DNA from: JBDTVS01 sp040007095
GTDB lineage: Bacteria > Acidobacteriota > Vicinamibacteria > Vicinamibacterales > CAVVIG01
Assembly (NCBI GenBank): GCA_040007095.1
Contig: JBDTVS010000082.1
Coordinates: 1-30,786 of the forward strand
DNA length: 30,786 nt
Reading direction: 5' to 3'
The notes beneath the pieces were generated by a model. That model saw nothing but the letters and a program-made list of their open reading frames with translations. It did no database searches and was not told where the DNA came from. The translations under genes and the position numbers were made by a program. Position 1 is the first letter of the stretch. Each line of letters starts with the position of its first letter. This document shows positions 15,841 through 23,473 of the stretch, piece after piece.

Positions 15841-16938
15841 ATGCGCAACAGATTGATTCCGATCGCTGCACTTCTTGCGCTCGTGGCCGTGACGGCCTAC
15901 GGGCCTGCGACGGCCCGGCTGGCCGGCGCGGTGGAAACCGCTCCATCCCTGTCCTCGATCGGTCCGCTGACGTTTGGCCCGGACGGTATGCTCTACGCTG
16001 CCGACCCGCAGGCCGCCTCCATCTTCGCGCTCGACCTCGGCGCCCAGGCCAACGGCGGGGCAGCGGGAACGGCGAATGTGGCGGGGCTCGATCAGAAGCT
16101 CGCCGCCATGCTGGGAACGGCCGCCGGCGAAATTCAGATCACCGACCTCGCCGTGCATCCGAAGACGCATAACTCGTTCGTGTCCGTGATGCGTGGACAG
16201 GGCGCGGCGGCGAAGCCCGCGTTGTTCCGCGTCGACGGCGCCGGCAAGATCGATCTCGTGGCGGTGGAGTCGCTGAAGGGCACGAGCGTGACCCTGCCGA
16301 ATCCGCCGTCGGGCGCGGCCAACGGTCGCAACAACCGGAGCCAGTCGATTACCAAGCTCGCCTTCTCGAACGGCCGCGTCTGGGTGGCCGGGCTTTCGAA
16401 CGAGGAGTTCGCGTCGAAGTTGTGGTCGGTGGGTTACCCGTTCTCGAAAGCGGACGCCGGCACGAGCGTCGAGATCTACCATGGCAACCACCAGCAGCTC
16501 GAGACCCGCTCGCCGGTATACGCGTTCGTCCCGTACTCGATCGACAACCAGCCCTACATCATCGGCGCGTATCTGTGCACGCCGCTGGTCAAGTTCCCGG
16601 TCTCGTCGCTCACCCCCGGCGCGAAGTTCCGAGGCACGACGATTGCCGAGCTCGGCGCGGGCAACCGGCCGATCGACATGATTCTCTATCAGAAGAACGG
16701 GAAGGAATTCCTCCTCATGTCGAACACCAGCCGCGGCGTGATGAAGATTCCGACCGCCGGCTTCGCGTCGGCCACCCCGATCACCGCTCCGGTCACCAGT
16801 GAGACGGGCGGCGTGCCGTACGAGAAGGTCGCGTCCATGACTGGTATCCAGCAGCTCGACAAGCTCGATGCCACGCATACCGTCGTCATCGCGCAGGTCG
16901 CCGGCGGTCTGAACCTGTCTGCTCTTGATCTTCCATAA
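15841..16938 (+). CDS. Exported beta-propeller-like protein of unknown function
   Basis: 365 residues from ATG 15841, with AAGAAGGAG about 7 bases upstream. The signal peptide is RLIPIAALLALVAVTAYG, cleaved near the ATA or LAGA region. The mature protein starts with an NHL/SMP-like blade, LTFGPDGMLYAADPQAASIF. More strand-rich blocks follow (ITDLAVHPKTHNSFVSV; IDMILYQKNGKEFLLMSNTS) and suggest a beta-propeller. I know of no established function. Three cysteines or fewer and no heme motif are present. A strong palindromic region follows its stop and may end the transcript. The 252-bp gap before it holds no gene; TAATACT near 15778-15784 is the only -10-like string. Confidence 0.7.
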   Translation: MRNRLIPIAALLALVAVTAYGPATARLAGAVETAPSLSSIGPLTFGPDGMLYAADPQAASIFALDLGAQANGGAAGTANVAGLDQKLAAMLGTAAGEIQITDLAVHPKTHNSFVSVMRGQGAAAKPALFRVDGAGKIDLVAVESLKGTSVTLPNPPSGAANGRNNRSQSITKLAFSNGRVWVAGLSNEEFASKLWSVGYPFSKADAGTSVEIYHGNHQQLETRSPVYAFVPYSIDNQPYIIGAYLCTPLVKFPVSSLTPGAKFRGTTIAELGAGNRPIDMILYQKNGKEFLLMSNTSRGVMKIPTAGFASATPITAPVTSETGGVPYEKVASMTGIQQLDKLDATHTVVIAQVAGGLNLSALDLP

Positions 16939-16949
16939 CGGCGAATGTG

Positions 16950-17015
16950 GTCATCTGGTTGTCCGGTCATCGCTCATTGATTCATCAATGATTCGTGGCC
17001 GTACGACCAGATGAC
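16950..17015. repeat. Imperfect 66-bp palindrome between two genes
   Basis: The outer arms GTCATCTGGT (16950-16959) and ACCAGATGAC (17006-17015) are perfect complements. The inner arms TCATTGAT (16974-16981) and ATCAATGA (16984-16991) pair around a 2-base loop. The stretches between are partly complementary. The whole would fold into one long hairpin with bulges, 11 bp after the stop of the propeller-like gene and 8 bp before the start of the lipoprotein gene. It may be a terminator or attenuator, or a REP-like mobile repeat. Confidence 0.75.
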
Positions 17016-17023
17016 AAGATTCT

Positions 17024-18205
17024 GTGTCGCGCCGTTTCCTCGCCGCGTGGTTCGTCGTGGCGGCCGTCGTGGCGATTGTCGCCTGCGGCCGCAACGCGAC
17101 CGTTCCCCCCGCCGTTGCGCTCTCGGTTGTTCTGCGGGCGGGAAGCGGCGCCCAGCCGGCGTACGTCGAGGTGACCGGACTCTCGCAGTCCGAGTTGTCG
17201 AGTCTGCGTGCACGGCATGACGCGTCCGACTGGCTGTCTCTGTTGAAGGTGACGGTCGGAGAGACCGCGACCGACGGGTTGCCGCCGGTCCAGGGGCGCT
17301 ACGCCGTCACCGAGTCCGCCCTGGCGTTCACGCCGCTTTTTCCGTTCGATCCGGGTCGTGCGTATCTCGTCGCATTCGATCCCGCGCACCTGCCTCACCC
17401 GCGACAATCGGGACCCATTTCGAGTGTCGTCCGGTTGACGGCGCTGGCGAGCAGCCCCACGACCACCGTGACGGCGATCTATCCGTCGGGCGACGTGCTG
17501 GCCGAGAACACCCTGCGTCTCTACCTCGAATTCTCGGCGCCGATGGGCAACGCCGGCGCGCTCGACTTCGTGCGCCTGTTGGACGAACGCGGACAGGACG
17601 TGCCGGTCCCGTTTCTGCCGCTGCAGGCCGACTTCTGGAATGCGGAACACACGAGATACACGCTGTTCTTCGACCCTGGCCGTGTGAAACAGGGGATTCT
17701 CCCGAACCAGCAATTGGGGCGTCCGATGATCGCCGGCCACCAATACACGATCGAGGTGTCTGCCGATTGGCACGACGCGCACGGCCAACCCCTGGCCGCG
17801 CCCTATCGGCGCAGGTTTCGCGTCGGCCCGGCGGAAACACGGCCGCTGTCCATGACCAACTGGCGTATCGCCCCGCCGCCCGCGGGCACACGCGAGCCGC
17901 TCATCGTCACTTTCCCGGCTGCGCTTGACCACGGGCTCCTGTCGCGCGCGCTTGCGCTGGAAGGCGCCGGCGGCGCATCGGTCGACGGCGACGTCGTTCT
18001 CGAGGCTGGCGACACACGCTGGGCCTTCCGTCCCCGCTCGCCCTGGAGTCCCGGCGAGTACCGTGTGATCGCGCAGGCGATCCTCGAAGATCCCGCCGGC
18101 AATCGCATCGGCCGGGCATTCGAAGTCGACATGACCAGGTCGGCCGCCGACGCGCCGCACGAGGCGTTTCGAAGGAGCTTTCGGATTGTGAGTGCAGGAT
18201 TCTGA
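17024..18205 (+). CDS. Lipoprotein with Ig-like (Big_5) domains
   Basis: 393 residues from GTG 17024. The N-terminus (RRFLAAWFVVAAVVAIVACG) ends in a lipobox-like VAC, so Cys21 is the likely lipidated residue. Residues about 145-260 (TTVTAIYPSGDVLAENTLRL, then FSAPMG) match the Big_5 or SbsA-like Ig fold, whose hallmark is an N-L-R-L strand followed by F-S-x-P-M. A second, shorter region near 275-380 (PLIVTFPAALDHGLL; WSPGEYRVIAQAILEDPAGN) looks like another such domain. It probably acts as a surface or periplasmic structural protein. Its TGA stop overlaps an ATG, but the next gene more likely starts at 18262. Confidence 0.75.
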   Translation: MSRRFLAAWFVVAAVVAIVACGRNATVPPAVALSVVLRAGSGAQPAYVEVTGLSQSELSSLRARHDASDWLSLLKVTVGETATDGLPPVQGRYAVTESALAFTPLFPFDPGRAYLVAFDPAHLPHPRQSGPISSVVRLTALASSPTTTVTAIYPSGDVLAENTLRLYLEFSAPMGNAGALDFVRLLDERGQDVPVPFLPLQADFWNAEHTRYTLFFDPGRVKQGILPNQQLGRPMIAGHQYTIEVSADWHDAHGQPLAAPYRRRFRVGPAETRPLSMTNWRIAPPPAGTREPLIVTFPAALDHGLLSRALALEGAGGASVDGDVVLEAGDTRWAFRPRSPWSPGEYRVIAQAILEDPAGNRIGRAFEVDMTRSAADAPHEAFRRSFRIVSAGF

Positions 18206-18249
18206 TGGGCTGCAGCCCGAAAGGCCTGTACTACGTGGAGCGGACGCCT

Positions 18250-18255
18250 TATACT
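18250..18255 (+). promoter_or_regulatory. -10-like box TATACT before GVGPEQN paralogue 2
   Basis: TATACT (5 of 6 to TATAAT) ends 6 bases before GTG 18262. It supports that start and a leaderless transcript. No clear -35 is seen. Confidence 0.4.
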
Positions 18256-18261
18256 ACGGGC

Positions 18262-19332
18262 GTGACAACGGTGTCTCGGCGCGCGCGATTCGCGGTGACG
18301 CTGCTGGCGTGCTGTGTTTCCTTGGCCGCCTCGGCCACGGCGTCCGCGGCAAAGTTACCGGCCCGTCTCACCGACACGGAATTCTGGACACTGATTGCCG
18401 ATCTGTCCGAGCCGGGTGGTACGTTCCGTTCCGAGAACCTGTTGTCGAATGAAGCGCGCTTCCAATTCGTCATCCCGGATCTCGTCGACGGGATCAGGCC
18501 CGGTGGCGTCTACCTGGGCGTCGGGCCCGAACAGAACTTCACCTATATCGCGGCGGTGAAGCCCGCGATCGCGTTCATCGTCGACCTCAGAAGGGGCAAT
18601 CTCGATTTGCACCTGATGTACAAGGCGCTCTTCGAGCTGTCTGGGGATCGCGCCGATTTCGTGTCGCGGTTGTTTTCCCGCAAACGTCCGGTCGGTCTTC
18701 GACCCGACTCGACGGCGGCGCAGATTTTCGCCGCGTACGCCCAGGTCGAGCCGAGCGAGGATCTATACCAGCGCAATCTCCGCGAGATTCAGCGCCAGCT
18801 CGGATCGAGACACACGTTTGCGTTGACGGCCGACGATGTCAAGGGCGTCGAGCACGTCTACGGTGCGTTTTACGAGTACGGGCCGACGATTCAGTATTCA
18901 TCGAACGAGGGCGTGGGCTCGGCGTACCAGCCGACCTACGTCGATCTGATGCTCGCGACCGATACCTACGGCCGAGCGCGCGGATACCTGACGAGCGAGG
19001 CGGCGTTCGGCTACGTCAAGCAGCTCGAGGGGCGGAACCTCGTGGTGCCGATTGTCGGCAACTTCGCCGGCGCCAAGGCCATTCGCGCCGTCGGCGAGTA
19101 TCTGAGGCGGCGCGAGTCGACGGTCTCGGTCTTCTACCTGTCGAACGTCGAGCAGTATCTGCGGTTGCAGCGCTCCTGGAACACGTTCTGCGCGAACGTG
19201 GCGGCGCTCCCGCTCGACGACATGAGCACGTTCGTGCGCGCCGGCCACGGCGGGCGCGTCGCGCGCGGAACCGCAATGACTGCGGAGCTCGGGGCAATAG
19301 CCGCCGAAGTGGACAACTGCGGCGGTCGGTGA
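18262..19332 (+). CDS. Exported GVGPEQN-motif protein, LIC_10091-like (paralogue 2)
   Basis: 356 residues from GTG 18262 (or GTG 18271), which gives a normal signal peptide (ARFAVTLLACCVSLAASATA, then SAAKLPARL). The ATG at 18205 overlaps the previous stop but adds 19 residues before the signal. The mature protein aligns end to end with the product of 8788-9861: LPARLTDTEFW, FRSENLLSNE, VYLGVGPEQNFTYIAA, AFIVDLRRGNLDLHLMYKAL, VVGNFAGAKAIRAVGEYL-type and FYLSNVEQYL blocks. Well over half of the residues look identical by eye. The fold guess is again a methyltransferase-like Rossmann domain, odd for an exported protein. The function is unknown. SWIB-domain gene follows after 35 bp. Confidence 0.8.
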   Translation: MTTVSRRARFAVTLLACCVSLAASATASAAKLPARLTDTEFWTLIADLSEPGGTFRSENLLSNEARFQFVIPDLVDGIRPGGVYLGVGPEQNFTYIAAVKPAIAFIVDLRRGNLDLHLMYKALFELSGDRADFVSRLFSRKRPVGLRPDSTAAQIFAAYAQVEPSEDLYQRNLREIQRQLGSRHTFALTADDVKGVEHVYGAFYEYGPTIQYSSNEGVGSAYQPTYVDLMLATDTYGRARGYLTSEAAFGYVKQLEGRNLVVPIVGNFAGAKAIRAVGEYLRRRESTVSVFYLSNVEQYLRLQRSWNTFCANVAALPLDDMSTFVRAGHGGRVARGTAMTAELGAIAAEVDNCGGR

Positions 19333-19367
19333 CGGTTCACGTTCAACGTTCTTCTTGAGGAGATTGC

Positions 19368-19667
19368 ATGGCGAAAAAAGCAGCAGCGAAGAAACCAGCA
19401 GCGAAGAAACCCGCGCGAAAGGCGAATGCCGCGTTCATGAAGCCGGTGCAGCCGAGCGAGGCGCTGGCTGCAGTAGTCGGCAGCAAGGCCATTCCGCGCA
19501 CGGAGGTGACCAAGAAACTCTGGGCCTACATCAAGAAGAACGAGCTGCAGGATAAGAAGAACAAGCGGATGATCAACGCCGACGCGGCCCTCAAGGTGGT
19601 GTTCGGCGGCAAGGCCTCCGTCAACATGTTCGACATGACCAAGCTCGTCGGGAAGCACCTGAAGTAG
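19368..19667 (+). CDS. SWIB/MDM2-domain protein with a histone H1-like tail
   Basis: 99 residues from ATG 19368, with GAGGAG 7-8 bases upstream. Residues 1-20 are a Lys/Ala/Pro tail (AKKAAAKKPAAKKPARKA) like eukaryotic H1 and bacterial H1-like DNA-binding tails; the AAKKP unit is a short tandem repeat at DNA level. Residues about 25-99 form a SWIB domain: FMKPVQPSEALAAVVG, then VTKKLWAYIKKNELQD and the conserved INADAALKVVFGG with a C-terminal helix. In eukaryotes SWIB occurs in chromatin remodellers. In bacteria it is scattered and functionally unclear. A nucleoid-binding role is the natural guess. Confidence 0.93.
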   Translation: MAKKAAAKKPAAKKPARKANAAFMKPVQPSEALAAVVGSKAIPRTEVTKKLWAYIKKNELQDKKNKRMINADAALKVVFGGKASVNMFDMTKLVGKHLK

Positions 19668-19797
19668 TCAACGGGTTCCAACAGCGATCGCCATGCGATT
19701 GGTACACCGTCGGGCACGCTGAGCACCTAGGACGCTGGATCGTCTGTGGGCTCGGCGGGCTCTGCGGTGCGGACCATCGCGGCAGACCTGTCTCTCC

Positions 19798-20361
19798 TTG
19801 GACACAGCCTTCGAGCGCATCGAGACGGCCCGCCTCGTCCTCCGGCGTCCGTGCGCGGCCGACGTGGAGGCTATCTTTCGAACCTACGCCAGCGATCCCG
19901 ACGTGACGCGGTATCTCGGTTGGCCGAGGCACGTCTCGGTCGAACAGACAGCCGCGTTTCTCACGTTCAGCGACGCCGAGTGGAGCCGCTGGCCTGCCGG
20001 CCCGTACCTGGTCTGCTCACACGACGGGAGGCTGCTGGGGGGCACCGGCCTGGCATTCGAAGCGGCCGACTGCGCAGCGACCGGCTACGTGTTCGCTCGA
20101 TCAGCTTGGGGAAAGGGCTATGCGACCGAAGCCGTGCACGCCGTGCTGGACGTTGCCCGGGGGTGCGGCGCGCGGGTCTTGTACGCGCTCTGTCACGTCG
20201 ATCACCAGGCGTCGGCTCACGTCCTCGAAAAGTGCGGGTTCGTGTCTGAGGGCATCGTCCGGCGATACGCGGAGTTCCCGAATCTTTCGCCAGGACAGCT
20301 GTCCGATGTCCGCAAGTACTCTCGACCGCTTGCGCCCCGGACCGTATCTGATAGAAAGTAG
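19798..20361 (+). CDS. GNAT acetyltransferase, RimJ/RimL type
   Basis: 187 residues from TTG 19798. The N-terminal ERIETARLVLRRP is the standard opening of the Acetyltransf_3 group. The acetyl-CoA loop lies in ARSAWGKGYATEAVHAVLD, and the C-terminal block SAHVLEKCGFVSEGIVRRYAEF matches the family. Targets may be a ribosomal protein N-terminus, an amino-glycoside-like amine or another small amine; the sequence does not decide. No Shine-Dalgarno is visible and TTG is the only start near the domain edge. The spermidine-synthase-like gene starts 38 bp downstream, so the two may share a transcript. Confidence 0.85.
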   Translation: MDTAFERIETARLVLRRPCAADVEAIFRTYASDPDVTRYLGWPRHVSVEQTAAFLTFSDAEWSRWPAGPYLVCSHDGRLLGGTGLAFEAADCAATGYVFARSAWGKGYATEAVHAVLDVARGCGARVLYALCHVDHQASAHVLEKCGFVSEGIVRRYAEFPNLSPGQLSDVRKYSRPLAPRTVSDRK

Positions 20362-20399
20362 CGGATCGGCCCCGCCATCGAAAGAGGGATAGGAGACTC

Positions 20400-22847
20400 G
20401 TGGACACTATAGAATCGCCTCTGGCCCCGCGCCGCTATCTGCCCGCGCTGCTGGTGCTGTTCATCGGCAGCGGTTGCGCGGCGTTGATTTACGAGATCGT
20501 CTGGTTCCAGCTGCTGGAACTGGTGATTGGATCGTCGGCGGTGTCGCTGGGTGTCCTGCTCGGCACGTTCATGGGCGGCATGTGCCTCGGCAGTCTGGTG
20601 CTGCCGCGCCTCATCTCGCCACGCCATCATCCGCTGCAAGTGTACGGCTGCCTCGAGTTGGGCATCGGCGTGATTGGCCTGCTGGTGCTGTTCGGCATGC
20701 CGCTCGTCAGCGGCGTGTACACTGCGCTTGCGGGAACTGGCGTCACCGGTCTGGTTTTTCGCGGTGTGACGGCGAGCATCTGTTTGCTGCCGCCCACCAT
20801 GCTCATGGGCGCCACGCTGCCGGCGATCGCCCGCTGGATCGAGACGACGCCCCAGGGCGTGTCGTGGCTCGGCTTCTTCTACGGGGGCAACATCGCCGGC
20901 GCCGTCGTTGGCAGTGTGCTGGCCGGGTTCTACCTGCTGCGCGTGCACGACAACGCGATCGCGACATTTGTCGCGGTCGGCCTGAACGTGGTCGTTGCGG
21001 TCCTCGCGTTGGTGCTCGCCAGGGCCACGCCGAATCGAGAGGCACCCGTGGCGGCCTCGATGGTCGGTCCGGCCCCGGGTTCCGGGGTCGTCTACGTGGC
21101 GATCGCACTATCTGGACTGACGGCGCTCGCGGCCGAAGTGATCTGGACCCGGATCCTCTCGCTGCTCTTCGGCGCCACGACTTATACCTTCTCTCTGATC
21201 CTCGCGGCGTTTCTGGTCGGTCTCGGGATCGGCAGCACCATCGGGTCGTCGTTGGCGCGAAGCCTGGCCCGGCCCCGGGTGGCCTTCGCGTGGTGTCAAC
21301 TGGCGCTCTGTGCGGCGATTGCGTGGAGCGCCCACGTGCTGACGCAGTCGCTGCCGTACTGGCCGATCAATCCGTCCATTTCGAGCGATCCGTGGTTTAC
21401 CCTGCAGCTGGACCTGGTGCGCTGCCTGTGGGCCGTGCTGCCCGCCGCGATTTTGTGGGGCGCGAGCTTCCCGCTGGCGCTGGCGTCGATTGCGGCGCGA
21501 GGACAGGACCCCGGGCGTCTGGTCGGCGGCGTCTACGCGGCCAATACCGTGGGCGCCATCGTCGGCGCGCTGAGCGCCAGCCTTCTTCTCGTGGCCTGGA
21601 TCGGCAGCCAGCACGCACAGCAGGTGCTCATCGTCATCAGCATGGTGGCCGGACTGCTGGTGCTCGAGCCGGTTGGTGGGGGAGAGACGGCGGAAGAACG
21701 AAAAGGCTTTCGGTCGCAGATTCCCGGCATGGTGCTGGTCGCCGTGATGATCGGGATGGGCGCGCTGCTGATCCGCAGCGTCCACGAAGTGCCGGGCCTG
21801 CTGATCGCCTACGGCCGTTACGCGGCCACTCGAGTGAGCCAGGCCAACGAGATCATCTACAAAGGCGAAGGGATGATGGCGTCGGTCGCGGTGTCGAGGC
21901 TGTCGAATGGCGTGCTGAATTATCACAATGCCGGCAAGGTGCAGGCGTCGAGCGAGCCGCAGGACATGCGTCTGCAGCGGATGCTCGGCCACCTTACGAC
22001 GTTGCTGCCTCCCCGCGAGCAGGACATGATGGTGATCGGCTTTGGCGCCGGCGCGACGGCGGGCGCCGTGTCGATCGAGCCGCGCCTCAAGTCCGAGACC
22101 ATTGCCGAAATCGAGTCCCTGGTGCCCAAGGTGGTCTCTACGTATTTCAGCGAGCACAACTTCGACGTCGCCAGAAACCCGAAGGTGCACATCCATATCG
22201 ACGATGCGCGACACTATCTGCAGACGACCAAGCAGAAGTTCGACGGCATCACCAGCGATCCGCTCGACCCGTGGGTGAAGGGCGCGGCCATGTTGTACAC
22301 GCGGGAGTTCTTCGAGGAGGTCAAGACGCATCTGAACCCCGGCGGCGTGGTGACCTTGTTCGTGCAGCTCTACGAGAGCAGCCCGGAGGCGGTGAAAAGC
22401 GAGCTGGCGACCTTCTTCGAGGCGTTCCCGAACGGAGTGGTCTTCGGCAACACGACCAACGGCGAAGGCTACGACACGGTGCTGGTCGGGTCGATCGAAC
22501 CGCTGCATATCGACGTCGATGCGATTCAGGCGAAGCTGGCAAGTCCCGAGTACGCACGCATGGCGCAATCGCTGCGCGAGATCGGCTTCAACTCGGCGAT
22601 CGAATTGTTCTCGACGTTTGCCGGCCGGGCGTCGGATTTGAAGCCGTTCCTGAAGGATGCCGCCGTCAACCGCGATCGCAACCTGAGGCTGCAGTACCTG
22701 GCCGGCCTGGGGCTGAATGTGTATCAGGCCGGCCCGATTTACAGCGAGATGATCAAGTATCGCGGCGACCCGGGCGACTTGTTCGTCGGGTCGGAGGAGA
22801 CGCTCCAGGCGCTGCGCGCCATGATTGCGAACCCGCCGCTGCGGTGA
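20400..22847 (+). CDS. Fused MFS-like membrane / spermidine-synthase-like protein
   Basis: 815 residues from GTG 20400, with AGGAG 5 bases upstream. Residues about 10-465 hold many hydrophobic helices in two homologous halves. The motif SG-x2-AL-x2-E-x2-W is seen near residue 23 (GSGCAALIYEIVWFQ) and again near 238 (LSGLTALAAEVIWTR). Residues about 543-700 form a spermidine-synthase-like Rossmann domain: MVIGFGAGATAG for the nucleotide, IAEIES, HIDDARHYL, and SDPLDPW at the active-site position. The remaining 115 residues are helical. Soluble spermidine synthases transfer aminopropyl from decarboxylated SAM; whether this membrane fusion does so is unproven, and a transport or lipid-linked role is possible. 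It lies just after an acetyltransferase gene. Confidence 0.9.
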   Translation: MDTIESPLAPRRYLPALLVLFIGSGCAALIYEIVWFQLLELVIGSSAVSLGVLLGTFMGGMCLGSLVLPRLISPRHHPLQVYGCLELGIGVIGLLVLFGMPLVSGVYTALAGTGVTGLVFRGVTASICLLPPTMLMGATLPAIARWIETTPQGVSWLGFFYGGNIAGAVVGSVLAGFYLLRVHDNAIATFVAVGLNVVVAVLALVLARATPNREAPVAASMVGPAPGSGVVYVAIALSGLTALAAEVIWTRILSLLFGATTYTFSLILAAFLVGLGIGSTIGSSLARSLARPRVAFAWCQLALCAAIAWSAHVLTQSLPYWPINPSISSDPWFTLQLDLVRCLWAVLPAAILWGASFPLALASIAARGQDPGRLVGGVYAANTVGAIVGALSASLLLVAWIGSQHAQQVLIVISMVAGLLVLEPVGGGETAEERKGFRSQIPGMVLVAVMIGMGALLIRSVHEVPGLLIAYGRYAATRVSQANEIIYKGEGMMASVAVSRLSNGVLNYHNAGKVQASSEPQDMRLQRMLGHLTTLLPPREQDMMVIGFGAGATAGAVSIEPRLKSETIAEIESLVPKVVSTYFSEHNFDVARNPKVHIHIDDARHYLQTTKQKFDGITSDPLDPWVKGAAMLYTREFFEEVKTHLNPGGVVTLFVQLYESSPEAVKSELATFFEAFPNGVVFGNTTNGEGYDTVLVGSIEPLHIDVDAIQAKLASPEYARMAQSLREIGFNSAIELFSTFAGRASDLKPFLKDAAVNRDRNLRLQYLAGLGLNVYQAGPIYSEMIKYRGDPGDLFVGSEETLQALRAMIANPPLR

Positions 22848-22969
22848 CGAGTGGCTCGTACCCGCTGAAGCAGTCCCACTTGGCCCCGTTGTCGACCGCG
22901 ATTTTCCGGGCGCGACAACGGAGTGGCCGGTCGTAGTTCCGAAGAGACAGTCCACTAGACGTAGGTGGT

Positions 22970-22987
22970 GTCCGGCTTGAGCCGGAC
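22970..22987. repeat. REP-like palindrome GTCCGGCT-TG-AGCCGGAC
   Basis: Two perfect 8-bp arms around a 2-base loop, 13 bp before the start of the ABM-fold gene. I recall closely similar GTCCGGCT/AGCCGGAC palindromes between genes in acidobacterial genomes, which would make it one of a dispersed family. As RNA it would be a short stable stem close to the ribosome site. Confidence 0.6.
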
Positions 22988-23000
22988 CGTTGAGGTGCTC

Positions 23001-23303
23001 ATGGTTCTCGAAGCGGTCACTCTTCACATCCGATCCGGCCAGAGCGGCGAGTTCGAGGCGGCCTTCAACCAGGCGCAGCCGATCATCGCGTCGATGGAGG
23101 GGTACATCTCGCACGACCTGCAGCGCTGTGTCGAGGTGAAGGATCAGTACCTGCTCCTCGTCCGGTGGCGCACGATTGAAGATCACACCGTCGGTTTTCG
23201 CGCGCATCCGGACTTTGCGGAGTGGAAGCGGCTGCTGCATCACTTCTACGATCCGGCGCCTGTCATTCAGCACTACGAGCAGGTCGCGGGTTCGGGCGTG
23301 TGA
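23001..23303 (+). CDS. Antibiotic biosynthesis monooxygenase (ABM)-fold protein
   Basis: 100 residues from ATG 23001 (MVLEAVTLHI), with GAGG about 6 bases upstream. The longer frame from 22965 would run through the palindrome and lacks a ribosome site. The pattern of a dimeric alpha/beta barrel (ferredoxin-like) ABM domain is clear: LEAVTLHIRSGQSGEFEAAF, then IASMEGYISHDLQRC, YLLLVRWRTIEDHTVGF and FAEWKRLLHHFYDPAP. Members include quinone-type monooxygenases, heme-degrading enzymes and signalling proteins. I see no residue pattern that picks one. The protein is cytoplasmic. Confidence 0.85.
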   Translation: MVLEAVTLHIRSGQSGEFEAAFNQAQPIIASMEGYISHDLQRCVEVKDQYLLLVRWRTIEDHTVGFRAHPDFAEWKRLLHHFYDPAPVIQHYEQVAGSGV

Positions 23304-23473
23304 GCGTATCGAAGGACCGGGCTTCATGGTGCTTTTCTAACCGCCGGAGTTTTGCAACCACACAGCCCACCACGCACACGAAGGCGATGGTTTCCCGCTC
23401 TGGCGAACGGCGGTGGTCTCCATCGGTGCTCTTCATTTCTTTGTCAGTCCATCACCCCGACGCGTAACCAGTC

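Noticed and set aside
18205..18261. ATG 18205 as start of GVGPEQN paralogue 2 through TGATG overlap
   Set aside because: It adds 19 non-signal residues ahead of a good signal peptide; GTG 18262 fits both the paralogue and the TATACT box.
20474..23327. Very long frames overlapping the spermidine-synthase-like gene (820 codons plus strand, 739 codons minus strand)
   Set aside because: Low-complexity Arg-rich translations in alternative frames of a clear gene; no motifs or ribosome sites.
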